DNA of 64,000 nt, from the NCBI GenBank assembly GCA_905250075.1, contig CAJNOP010000062.1, positions 881,343-945,342 of the forward strand. The letters are read 5' to 3'. A model generated the notes under the pieces. That model was not told the origin of the DNA, ran no database searches, and saw only the letters and a program-made list of their open reading frames with translations. This DNA comes from Rotaria sp. Silwood1 (lineage: Eukaryota; Rotifera; Eurotatoria; Philodinida; Philodinidae). Of the stretch, positions 49,191 to 60,258 are shown in pieces (position 1 is the stretch's first letter; every line of letters starts with the position of its first letter). Position numbers and translations under genes: made by a program.

Positions 49191-49667
49191 TTATTGTTTT
49201 TTAACTTCAAAGTCACTTTGTCTAGTTGGACCACCAACTCGAAATCCCCACAAGAGTAAGATTAATGCCATCATCATTGAGCCTGAAACAATTCCAACTA
49301 AGACAAAATTAAATATAAATTCATCTAAACTCGACGGTAATGTTTTTGCATCTATTGTTGCTTGCCGTAACAAATTATAATGATGACCAGTGTATGCAAC
49401 CCAATAGTATGTCATTGGATGTAACCAACCAGTTATTTGTAAACATATATGTGTTATTAATTTACATTTCTCGTTTAAATATAAATGGTGCCATGAAACA
49501 CCAATTAACAATAAAAAGATCCCATTTAATTGTGCTTCAACATGTCCACCAACACCAGCTTTATAATTTTTAAATAGAAAACCAGAGGATGTAAATAATC
49601 CAGCTATAATACAACCGGATAAAAATAGTAGAATACCACTAAACATTAATATACGACTGTGGTTCAT
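49191..49667 (-). CDS. Hydroxylaminobenzene-mutase-like membrane protein
   Basis: 158 residues from ATG 49667; the frame runs upstream for 52 more codons, but those are low-complexity and not conserved-looking. Four predicted TM segments: about 8-28, 44-62, 70-92 and 118-141. GVGGHVEAQLNGIFLLLIG (39-57) matches the AHLEGxxNGxFL signature of bacterial HabA/HabB hydroxylaminobenzene mutases, and the total length, the TM1 motif GILLFLSG and the terminal LLLWGFR fit too. HAB mutase rearranges hydroxylaminobenzene to 2-aminophenol in nitroaromatic degradation; the natural substrate of eukaryotic homologues is unknown. Intronless, with window-typical AT-rich codons, so if it was acquired from bacteria the event is old. 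Alternative: another four-TM family with a chance motif. Confidence 0.6.
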   Translation of the reverse strand: MNHSRILMFSGILLFLSGCIIAGLFTSSGFLFKNYKAGVGGHVEAQLNGIFLLLIGVSWHHLYLNEKCKLITHICLQITGWLHPMTYYWVAYTGHHYNLLRQATIDAKTLPSSLDEFIFNFVLVGIVSGSMMMALILLLWGFRVGGPTRQSDFEVKKQ

Positions 49668-50732
49668 TTTTAACCTGTTATTTTTGCGTGTATATCCAAC
49701 AATTATTCTTGTATTATTTATAAATAAGAAAAAGAATTTGTAAGAAAAAAAAATACAATATTTGTTCGCTAAATGTGGTACACATTGTAACTTTTGGTGT
49801 TTTTTTTCTTTTCTGCCATTCATGTTCTCTTCCTTTTTCGACTCTTCTCATCTCCTCTTTTTCTTATTCGTTGTTCTATCTTTCTGTAACTGTCTTCTTT
49901 CCAAGCATATCCTACTATATAGCTTGAAACTCACCAAGAAATAGCCACCTTCCTTTTACTTCCATTTTCCCCTTTATAAATAACCACGTTTTCGTTAATA
50001 ATGAATCATGGATATTGATGATACTAGATTCTTTACTAAATTCTTCCATGGATATTACAAATTTCTTTCAAATGAAATCAAAGGCAAAAAAAGACTTTTC
50101 CAGCAAGTCAACGCAGGCTGAGAAACGTTTTTCACCGGTCGTGAATGACTACGATGAGAAGTTAAAAACAATTTGTTTCGATGTACTCTTATTGATACAT
50201 TATAACGCATTTCGAGATTCTGTTCTTGAGACTATGATCTAGACTGAGATAAAACGAATGACCCATAATAAATGGCTCATTTTTGCATTGCACTTTTCCA
50301 GCACTTACTATGTTGTGTTAAAAAACCAAAATGAAAAGCTCTACAATCTACAAAGTAAAGCTTATTTTAATTGTATAGTTTTGTTTTCTAAAAAAAAAGC
50401 AAAACTCAGTGCGATCAATTTTTGTCATTCCGAAGACTCAGCTCACAGAATTTTTTTAAACAAAAAGGACACAATAAAAATAGGATTTTCTTTGTAAACT
50501 TTAGAGCTTTTGACGCTGCATCTTGTGATATATTTTTTTTTTAATACAACGTATCAGGCGATGGAAAAATGAAATGCAAAAGTGGGCCATTTATTATCAT
50601 TCACCCGCTATTTTTCTTTTCGAGCCACTTAACTTTCGTCGCGCTTACGTTAGTTTTAAGAATAAAAAATATATTGGTTCCCAATTTAACACGGGGAGAT
50701 GAATAGAGACAAGAGATAGGAATACAGATGCC

Positions 50733-50853
50733 CATGTGATGAAAACCGGGCAAATATCGGCGTTAATCGCGGTTTTAGCGGTTCGGTTACCGGCTCCTTA
50801 ACATAGAAAAACCGCGGGTTTACCGCTAAAACTGATCCGGTTTTTGTGACATG
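50733..50853. repeat. Small GC-rich foldback, 121 bp
   Basis: The tips CATGTGATGAAAACCGG and CCGGTTTTTGTGACATG are inverted with two mismatches; the inner GGTTTTAGCGGT and ACCGCTAAAACT are also inverted. MITE-like, no ORF. Confidence 0.6.
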
Positions 50854-52192
50854 AGTTCATGCCTTCACGTTGTTTTATTGTGATGAACACAAATATACGT
50901 CTACACAAGCAGGCAACTTGATAAACACATATAGGCCATATTTTGCTAGAACCTGAAAGGGTTCAGTATGATACCTTTTCTTTAGAGAGTACTCGTTTTT
51001 GCGTCAAATAAGTAACACTAGACTCACCTTTCATAACACATGTTGTAAAAATCGACATTGGACTGTCTTTCATGTATATTGTACAAAGACTTTCAAAAAT
51101 AATACTTCATTTAAAAAATATATCGAACGTCAATTTCTTTTTCAATGATCTTCTATCCTGTATCATTGGTTTTTTTTTCTCTTTTAAAAAGACGTCGTTT
51201 CAAAGAACGATACAATTGTTGATTGATCATAGTGCTGTAATTTCAATCTAGATTGTTAAAGCGTTTCAAAAAGAAATAATTTATACATAAGATATTGGCT
51301 AAATCAAAGCCGAAAGAAATATGCCGAGCAACTGCCCTTAGCATGATGAAGATTATTCATCATCGAGAAAGTGTTGGATGACAGCGAGAACTAATGACAA
51401 GATTTGGCTACACAACACTTTCGCAAGTTGACTTAAAAGAATGTGAAAAAGAATTTCACTAATCGATTCTAACTATAACTGGCTTCAAAATAGTTTCCAT
51501 TGGAACTTTTTCATCGTCCTTATTGGAAACATTTAACTCAAGAAATGAAGCGAGATCAGGCTCGAAATCAAAGTAATGCTAATTGAAGAGCTGAAATGAT
51601 CTCTCAAAAAGAAAACAATCAGCTCAGAAAAAGTTTTAAAGAGTGAATATTATGTGTTGTAACACTCCTATCGGCTCTTGAAAAATTATATGTTTTAAGG
51701 GCAAGTATTTGATGAATTTCGACGCAAAACGTTTCAAAAAATAGTGTTCCGTTTTCGAGATATTAAAATTTCTCTGAGAGTACTCTCATAAAAAAACGAC
51801 ATTTTTTGCGGCTTTTTATGGCATTAATATCTCCTGAACAAAAATATCCGTTTTGCTTGAAACTTTTATTATTAATAGATATCATGATTCTAAATTAACG
51901 AAAAACAATGAGCTCAAATGAATGAACTATCGAGACGTTGACCCATGCTACCAAGTGCATGAAAAAATTGTTATTTTTCAGTGTTTTGTGCATAGACCTA
52001 TCCCAAGAGCGGATCATGTTGAAAAGCTGTAGTTTTGACTGGAGAGCAATCTCTTTGATTAAGAAACCTCATAAAAAACTCAGCTCTATAGTTAGTGTCC
52101 ATGGCGCAGGAGATCTTCATCAAAAATGCGATTTGAGCCAAAATCACGATTTTAGGAGAGGTGATTTAGATCAAAATCAAGCCTATAGAAGT

Positions 52193-52269
52193 CTGGGTGT
52201 GGGTGTAGATGTGAGTATGGGTCTTTTTTTAAACTTCATCCACATCCACACCCCCACACCCCACACCCT
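52193..52269. repeat. Telomere-like GT/AC hairpin, long arms
   Basis: CTGGGTGTGGGTGTAGATGT and GAGTATGGG, then after a T-rich loop CATCCACATCCACACC and CCCACACCCCACACCC. Contains TGTGGG and several CCCACA units; arms of about 30 nt. Confidence 0.7.
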
Positions 52270-52582
52270 GGTGGATAGGGTGACATCTTAGTTGCCTCGT
52301 ATACTTTTGGTCATAAACTTGTATAGAATTCGATGAATTTCAGTCACTATCGGTGAAATAACTAGTTGCCGAATGAAAGGATACTCACGAAAACTATGGG
52401 AATCGCTTAATATGTTTCAGCTTAGAAAAGTCTTTCAGCAAAGATAGATATTACATACATTGATTTTTTTTCTTCCATCTCATTCCATTCTGAATCTTGC
52501 TTGTAAATAGGTCCTAAGTAATAAGTATCACTTTATTGTGCAAAATATAAGAGTAAATTGGGAATTCTATTCAAATCAAGGT

Positions 52583-52662
52583 GACAGTATGGCCGAGCGG
52601 TCTAAGGCGCCAGTTTCAGGTACTGGTCACTTGTGGCGTGGGTTCGAATCCCACTACTGTCA
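52583..52662 (+). tRNA. tRNA-Leu (anticodon CAG)
   Basis: Acceptor stem GACAGTA / TACTGTC with discriminator A at 52662. D-arm A-box TGGCCGAGCGG, anticodon stem CCAGT / ACTGG around loop TTCAGGT (anticodon CAG, reads CUG), a long class II variable arm, and T-arm B-box GGTTCGAATCC. No intron. A T6 run begins three bases after the discriminator and serves as the Pol III terminator. Confidence 0.96.
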
Positions 52663-52664
52663 AG

Positions 52665-52670
52665 TTTTTT
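52665..52670 (+). terminator. Pol III terminator of tRNA-Leu
   Basis: TTTTTT directly after the mature tRNA end plus two bases. Confidence 0.8.
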
Positions 52671-53380
52671 GTTAGAGCTCTCTATAAAAGAACGCAAAAA
52701 AAGCGTTCTATTGACATACTTTTTGTCTTTCCTGCAATAGATTTCACGACATTGTACGTTCTTTTCGTATCCTTTCGCCATCTTTTTTCTTCCTCCAAAA
52801 AAACCACATCAGCAACACTCTTATGTGAAGTGATGCTCATAGTTTTTGATAAGTTCTTTGATACATAAAAAAAAAATAAAATATGTAAATAGCTTGTCAT
52901 ATGTAAATTCATTTCGACTTTTGGAAATATACCATACTATTTACTACCACTAGTTTTTTCTGCTATAAACTGAAATTCAAAGAAAGTCAGCTTGACCATG
53001 ACGTCTATCAATAGGTTTCATTGAAAATTTTTATAATCTGTAATATATTTGTTCCAACAGTATGATACGTGTTGAATACTTGTTGCATTATCTGACGAAA
53101 TTCGTTCAATAGAAGTATGTACATATGTATTGTATCTTATGCGGCGTGTCCCATAGTCATCAACAACAAAATTCGACTGGAAAGGTTTAGATCCAATAGT
53201 GAAACATGTAGCTTAACAAGATTGAGTAACAATATAGTTAAAAATAAGTCTAACTGTGATTGAAGAAGAATGTCTTTTGCTTATCAAGGTAACATCCATT
53301 TTATTAGTAGATGAGAACCAAAGTAATCATATCGATCGATTGATTATGATGATTATTTTGCTTCTTAATGGTGCATTCGA

Positions 53381-53425
53381 AGGTGTGGGTGTAGGTGTCA
53401 GTTCCCTCTCTTCACTCACATCTTA
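53381..53425. repeat. Telomere-like GT/AC hairpin, short right arm
   Basis: AGGTGTGGGTGTAGGTGTC, then TTCACTCACATC. Contains one TGTGGG unit. Confidence 0.5.
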
Positions 53426-53723
53426 ACCATATATCAGATCTTATAGGAAATCTGGGTTCTTCTAAAACAGCTTTCGAGAAGGACACTTTCGAAATAAAAT
53501 AGTACTTGCCTAACGAAATTTCTTGATCATCTAATCACCCGATTTTAAATGAAGTGTTGAACAAAAACAACTCAAATATGAGGCTATGTCAAGAGATTAT
53601 TTAATGCATGATGTAAAGCAATAGCACATTAGCTATTAATCTCTTGTTTTCTTAGAGTTAAAGTATCTGTGTATTCATTAAAAATTCGTTTTAATTGAAT
53701 CGCGTTAATAAAAAATCGCACTG

Positions 53724-53790
53724 CAGGTGTGAGTGTAGGTGTATGGTGCCAGTTCTTTTCCACATCCATTCACACCAACACTCACGCCCC
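53724..53790. repeat. Telomere-like GT/AC hairpin
   Basis: CAGGTGTGAGTGTAGGTGT and CACACCAACACTCACGCCCC in inverted orientation with a loop of about 28 nt. Confidence 0.6.
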
Positions 53791-54086
53791 CTTTTTTTGT
53801 GCATTTGAAGACGCCATATTTTTTATTAGTTTTCCACCATGAATATAGAATACATGACATCACTTGAGTCTCATTTTATCGACAGCACTTTCACTCGTAT
53901 GCATTCCTATTTTATTTCACTACGTTCTTTTATCGTCTTTTGTCGAATAATTCGAAAGCGGCGATGTCGATGCTCATGTAATTTTATCGAGAAATAACGG
54001 TGCAGGTGGATTCTACCTGACAAAACAATGCTATTTGAAAAAGATTTCTTCTTCTAATTAAAAATCTATTTGAAAAAAAAAACAAA

Positions 54087-55440
54087 ATGACGAATGATCG
54101 AAATCGTCTTTTATCATTAATTCTTGAACATTTTATGATGTCATTAAATGTAAATGAACATGAAGATAATGAAGAAACTTTTATAGGTGAAAAACTTACT
54201 GAATATTCAAATTTAAGTTGATGTCAATATATACGTTTTGATAGTAGTGCTGAAAAGTTTTATTTATCCTTTTCAAATCATGCTAAATCAGATATTGCTC
54301 TAATATTTGAATTTCCACATATCTATATTGTTGAATCTGAACAATTTACATCTGAAGAACGTCAAAAATACGAAACTTTTAATCAAATTCGATTTTTATA
54401 TATGAATGATAGTAATAAAAAATATTCGTGTTATGTTACACTCTATTTTTATTCAACAATTCATCTTTTACTACTTTCAGGTACAAATAAATATGTTATT
54501 TCAGCTCAATTTATCGATCTATATAGAAAATATTTTTTATCATCTGATCTTGTGCATAGATTTAAAGATCAATGTTCGATAGATAAAGTTTATAATGAAC
54601 AATTAGGAATGAATGGTCCATCAATATATATAACATCCGAAGATCCAAAATTGCCTCTATCAATGAATCATGTTGCATCATTAAAACGTATTCATTAGCA
54701 TAGATTAGCACAAAATTGGATTAATCATACATGTTTAAATTATTGGTCAGATCAAAATTTAATTAATTCAATTGTTAAATTTAGTTGTCATTTAGCACCA
54801 ATCCTCTATGTATTTCCAACGAAAAAAATTTAATTAATAGAATGACAATTACCATTTTCAATATGTGAATTATTAATAGCTAAAACATTTCGTTATTATC
54901 AAAGAAACTGTTATTTAATTGCTAAAGCTCTATCTGATTTATATATTAAACAAAATTTGATATTATCATAAGTGATATGTAGTTATTGTTTAAAAACAAT
55001 TTTATATTCGTTATGTGAATAAATAGAAAAGGAACAGTGTCGATATATGAGACACTCTATGATCGTTTTCTAGATTTTATAAATTATATAATTGTACGTT
55101 TCGAAAAAAAAACATGTTTCAAACATTATTTTATACCTGAAATGAATATTTTTCATCATATATATATATGATGAACATTTCAAAAAATTTATTGTAAAGT
55201 GTTTGTTAACTAAAGTGAATCTATGAAATACAAATCAATTTAGATATTTTAATCCGATTATTGAACTATTAACCAAGAATCAAAATTTAGCTGATAACTC
55301 ATGTTTAATATGATTTTATGAACATATAATGCAAGCATTTGTTAAACAACATCAACTAATTGATTGTTCATTGAAAATGATTAAAGATTGTATAAAAACG
55401 AAATTACCTATAATTATGTTTCGATGCATCAACTAAATAT
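54087..55440 (+). pseudogene. Mab-21-like (cGAS-like family) pseudogene
   Basis: The frame from ATG 54087 reads well for hundreds of codons but is broken by stops at 54219-54221 (TGA), 54696-54698 (TAG), 54831-54833 (TAA), 54843-54845 (TGA) and 54969-54971 (TAA), with more later, and by a frame change near 55070. Identity rests on the C-terminal Mab-21 pattern: CSYCLKTILYSLCE, then after the frame change FLDFINYIIVRF and HYFIPEMNIFHH, which match the SYHLKT..LW.CE and HYFIPE.NLF elements of Mab-21 domains. The N-terminal half (FPHIYIVESEQFTSEERQ) is poorly conserved. Coding-like text continues to about 55440. Mab-21 proteins belong to the nucleotidyltransferase fold that includes cGAS; this copy cannot make a full protein. 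Confidence 0.7.
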
Positions 55441-56171
55441 TTATTTTGTATGTAACAACTTTGATAACACATATTCTTTATGGTAACCATGTTTATTCAA
55501 TAGAAAATTTATTAGCACATAGAAAAATGATGAAAATATGCGAAGTAAAATCATTGTAACATCTGTCAAGAAAGTCTTCGTATCAAATGTTTGTTCATTT
55601 TTCATCCACTTTGAATTAACTTGATAAAATGAGAAGTAGTCAGTTAGAATTAGAATTTGGCGTTCTCTCTAAATATGTATTCAGAATTTTCTTCTAACTT
55701 GAAGTTGAATCATCGAGAGCAAATCTTTGATGAACATGAAAAAGCTTATATCAACAGCTGATTTTGTGGAACATTGAGTTCTCTACAACATTACAAAGTA
55801 AAAGCTATTTCTACATACCCTTTCGAGAAATTATGAATGAATAAAAAGTTTATTTGCATGATACAAACTGCATTTTTCATTGATTTAACTTTTGCTTACC
55901 GCTAGCTAGCCGTGAGTCAGCGGAAAATTCTAATGATATATTTAGAAAAAGCATCAAATTCTGATTTTAACTGACTATTTTTCATTTTCTCAAGATACTT
56001 TTAAATGATCAAAAAATAAACAAATATTTTGTACGAAGACTTTCTTGACTGAGATTAAATAAACATATAATCAATAAATGTTTAGAAGCTTATAAAACAT
56101 AAAGTATAACAGATCAGATGTCAAAGTGTAATTGTTTGAAGATTTCGATCAGAATGAAAAAAAAAATCATG
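55441..56171. other. Intergenic, no supported gene
   Basis: AT-rich; the first 150 nt may include further decayed Mab-21-like sequence. The right end is the 3' flank of the gene at 56172. Confidence 0.5.
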
Positions 56172-56710
56172 TTAGTATTTTTGTTCAGTATGTGTTTTGA
56201 CTGTGATATCAATATCAACTTTTTCTTTTTGTTCATCTTGTCGACCAACATCAATATCTATTCTCTTTTCGTATTTATCATGTACAGTAACATCAATATC
56301 AATTCTTTCTTCACGTGCATCACGTCGACCAACATCATACTGATGCAAATAGCCTTTAGATGCTTTTTCTTGAATTGCTTCAATCGTATCTAATTGAAGT
56401 TCTGTAATATCTTTCTTCAAATCACCAAGTTTTCTATCATATTGCTTTTCACCTTTGACGATGGCTTCTGCAATGAACATACTCTATTTAGAAGAATATA
56501 TATATAACTATTAATCTCCTTACCACTATCGGTAGCCACCGTGTCCAACCATGTTTTTTGTAGACCTGCTTTCATATCGTCTACAGCCTTGTGTAATGCT
56601 TTGGACAATGTATGATCACCATCAGCCAATTTCGATGTACTTGTGTTCAATAGACGAAGTGATATTGATATTGATGGCCGATGAGCAACGGCAATAAATC
56701 GAGTTAACAT
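56172..56710 (-). CDS. Small mitochondrial-type protein with IDID repeats
   Basis: Exons 56710-56524 and 56467-56172; intron 56523-56468 (56 nt, GTAAGG..TTGCAG); G plus AA gives Glu (TDS-EAIVKGEKQ). 160 residues. The N-terminus MLTRFIAVAHRPSISISLRLLN is basic and amphipathic without acids, like a mitochondrial presequence. The middle (about 30-110) is highly charged and predicted helical (HTLSKALHKAVDDMKAGLQK, DLKKDITELQLDTIEAIQEK). The C-terminus has three units of the form E(K/R)(I/V)DID(V/I): ERIDIDVT, KRIDIDVG and EKVDIDIT. No family recognised. The hydrophilic, charged helix content recalls LEA-type stress proteins, but no LEA motif is seen. Start: the only ATG before a clean presequence. 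Confidence 0.7.
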
Positions 56711-59520
56711 TATCGAAGGTGATTGAGGTCAAATATGAAAAAAAAAATATACGAAAAACAGTAGATTCTTGTATATTATCGTATGACGTAGCGAAAAATT
56801 GCCATTCGACAATGATAGAGTCATTTTGATAGACGAAATTTTAGTGATTTCATTTTCAGATTTACATTTTCTAACATAGCTCTTCGAATTGTTTCACTTT
56901 TCATGAAACAAGAAAAAAAACTTATATGGAATATCGGCTCTCTAGTCTCACCTAATTGGTCAATTTCTTTCACCAATCTAGTAGAACGAACATATATATA
57001 TGCATGCACTCATTCACATCCATTCACCCATTTGATCCGTAAGTTACTACTTCGTGATTCATCGATTTATTCTTCGCTTGCTTAGATAAATATAGTATAT
57101 CAACATCAACACTCATTACCAATTTCGTATTTCACAATATGACTCATCATCGTTGAAGAATGTTTTACAGGTAACAGAACACACTCAAGTCATGTGAAAT
57201 AACTATATTGAAATCATGTAAAAACAGATAAATCATAAACAAATGTCTAAAACCGAAGCGCTACTACGGTATAACTCTGAAAAAGAATACAAGAAAAACA
57301 AAAATTTCTATAAACAAGTTGACATCAGTCGTGCAATTCTCTTCTATGAATTCGACATGTTTGCAACAAGGCCAAATCATCTCAAGTTCACAATGATTTT
57401 CTTGTGGCCGATTGGATATTCAAATAGTGATTTTTGATGGATTGGAAATATGGAATATTGAGATTGAATGTCGTGAGAATCTAATGTTTTTTCAGTGTTA
57501 TATTAAATGAAACTCGAGCCGATAATTAATACTGGCTACTTCTTTTGTCGAAATCTCAAAATGAATGACCGCAACGAAGTCAAGTTATAGTGAACTTATT
57601 TTTAAACTAATAGCAACCATCGATCATACCAATAAGATCTTGAGAATTCTTTCTCGTTCAAGAAGATTCAGTCACTTTTGCATTAAATCTTAAACAGAGA
57701 ACGTCACCAATCTAGTGATGTCGAATGATGAGTGAATTCGTACGAGAGTTGTTTTTTTCAGTCGAGAAAAAAAAAGAAATAGTTTTTTCGTCTTTAACTC
57801 CGCTCCACCTTGATCGATTGACCTTGGATTAGTGCTTAGAATCCGCATTAATAGAGGTCCATCAACCGTAAAAGTTTCAACCAGAACGCTTGAAGTTAAG
57901 GTTCACTTTAGCTTAGCTTACTACTTTTGTTGACTGCTGTATCAGAAAAATTTAATATTTTTACTATTGCCCGTTTCAAAAAAAAAGGTCGGTGAATATT
58001 TTTTTGAGTAACTTTTGATGGAAACGCATCAAACGGTATTTTACAGAATAATTTGACCTAGTTTTTTCAAGGACATAAATCGACGTTTTTGAAAACCAAC
58101 ATATTCCGTCAAGTGACTAAGGCCAATTTTCAATAATCAGGTGCGTATTCGAACTGTTAGATGAAGACTATCAAAACAGTGAAAGGTCCAGACTTTTAGA
58201 TTTATTCGTTCAGGAGTTATAGGCATTCTATTCGAAACTCTTAACCGATTCTTCTATTAATTTTCTGTGAAGAAAATCACTTTTGCGTTTTTCTTATTTT
58301 AAGAGAAACCAATTTTCGAACAGTAGATATACGCTAATATCGGGAAAATTAAATCACATTTATGAGAGTCTTAAGGTAGCGATTAGGTGACTTCCTTCAT
58401 CATCAGTATCCTTTATGTTCCGCAAACATCGAGCAACGAGGAGTTCACAACAAATAAAATTTATTTCGTTTTACTTTTATGCTTGTTAAGCTACTATACA
58501 TTTTATATTTTTTTTATCTTTCAACACTTTTAGTTTCTTGCGTCTCTTTAGTCATTTGAAGTGCGCAAGTTTTCTTTAGCAACACTTTTCTGGTTTCGTA
58601 GAGTAGTATTCATGGATTCCTCAAATCCAGACATTGTTGTTGATCGATGATGCAACTTTATCATAGAAGCTCCAAAAGGTTTGAATTCTTATGAAAACAA
58701 AAACTGAAGTGTCAAAGATCAATAGCTTATAATGAATTGATATCGATCAAATACGATCAACAAAATATATAATAAATACTAATCTGAGTGTTTTCTAGAT
58801 GAACCTTTTTTTTTTCTATTTTCGTCTATGTTCATGTGAAAAATGTAATGATGAAAAAATGAAGAAGAAACTGAAGAAGATAAATATCAGACTTCTTTTA
58901 GATTACGTAACGAAACTGCATGAATTCTGTACAGAACTTTGATATCCGCGACTGCCATATTTTTGAGGATGAATGAATGTGATCGATCAATAACAAGGAT
59001 ACTAATTTAGTACCTTGATAGCAATGATTTTTGGAAAAAAATTGAAATCCGGTCATGTTGGCGCATCAGTGGCAGATTTCCCATCATGATAGGCATCTCT
59101 GATACAAAGTCAGTACAATCAGTAATTAATTTTTGAATCTATTTCATATTGATGCCATGAAATTACATCTATATGAATTCGACATTCTTATATTTTTCAA
59201 TTCATTTGCATTGACAGGATGAATCATTCTGCTTGCTCTTTTAATTCACTAACTATTCAATTTCATAATAAGAAGATTAATATTCACCAACGAAATTGCT
59301 TAGGCTGGCGACCTATGAATGATTTCTTTTTTCTCTTTTGTTCTTGATACAACTAATGAGTAATCAAAGCACATTAATGCTATTTATTATAGAAAAACTT
59401 TGCTGGTCGACTCTGTGAGTTGCGTCTCAATTGTTTACAGAGAGTTTCTCTGAACACAGGCGCATGCAAATAGCAGAAAAAAAAAGAATGAATTGGTGTC
59501 AGTCAAAAATGATTTTTTTA
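56711..59520. other. Intergenic, no supported gene
   Basis: About 2.8 kb. The part 57790-58380 is less AT-rich and reads like an old dispersed non-coding repeat, but no terminal repeats were found. The frames at 56821-57085 and 57243-57437 look random. Confidence 0.5.
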
Positions 59521-60258
59521 TTAATGAAAACAAGTGTATAGTTTTTTTCTTGCAATTTCAACTCTCTCGAGTACATCTTTAAGAAGGGGACCATTAGGAG
59601 ATAGTGAACCTTGTCGAATGTTCTGAGCACGTTCGTAAAATGAGAGGGCTTTCGACGAATCTTTGATGCTCTCATACAAACAAGCAATGTTGTTGTACGA
59701 AGTAGTCAAATCAGGATAATTTGCAGGAAGAGCATCCTTACATATTTCAAGGACTTGTCTGTAATATTCAATAGCCTTTTGATATTCGCCTTGTTTGTTC
59801 TAAATATATCCAAGCTGATGATAATAATGCACTTTTGTGATTGAATCGGATGTCTGTTCCAATAGTACTGTTTAAAGTCCTTCGACCTTGTTACATTGGC
59901 CTATTGTGAGTAGCAATTTACTCAACCGTATCCAACCTGTCGAATCCCCCGTCTTCTTTTGTATATGTTCGGTAAGTTCACAGAGGTGTTGATCATCATT
60001 CGACGTAAGTATAAGGTTTACTTGATAAAAAGACTGATGGTTGTTGATTTGTTTAAAATCATCGATTCGAAAGACAGTGTGTATAGAGAAAAGAATTTCT
60101 TCTTCTGCGTTGGAATGACTCATATCTGAGATGGATACAAAAGGAGCCGATGAGACCGTCAAATCAATCAACATTTGGAAGAACATTCCCACAGTATTGG
60201 CTTTCGATAAGGCATTCTGGACAAAAACAAAAGAAACTTCTCGTTTCTTACTAGTCAT
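59521..60258 (-). pseudogene. ART-TPR protein gene relic
   Basis: The frame 60258-59521 is interrupted by TAA (59872-59874) and TAG (59800-59802). Before the first stop it reads as the end of an ADP-ribosyltransferase-like domain (PFVSISDMSHSNAEEEILFSIHTVFRIDDF, with the EEEIL cluster). After it come TPR units of kinesin-light-chain type (LGYI..NKQGEYQKAIEYYRQVLEI; TTSYNNIACLYESIKDSSKALSFYERAQNIR). The order ART then TPR is a common bdelloid architecture. The 5' part, with the rest of the ART domain, is missing above 60260. Non-functional as it stands. Two short splices around the stops are conceivable but no good GT/AG pair was seen. Confidence 0.7.

Larger units (their letters stand above)
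49668..52582. other. Intergenic with small foldback and hairpin
   Basis: Frames at 50015-50242, 50258-50497 and 51938-52291 look non-coding; the last overlaps a hairpin. Holds the foldback at 50733-50853 and the hairpin at 52193-52269. Confidence 0.5.
52671..54086. other. Intergenic with two hairpins
   Basis: No supported gene. Two telomere-like hairpins (53381-53425, 53724-53790) lie only about 300 nt apart. Confidence 0.55.

Noticed and set aside
57790-58380. Higher-complexity stretch that could be an old retroelement
   Set aside because: No reverse transcriptase or other frame, no terminal repeats; cannot be distinguished from ordinary intergenic DNA by eye.
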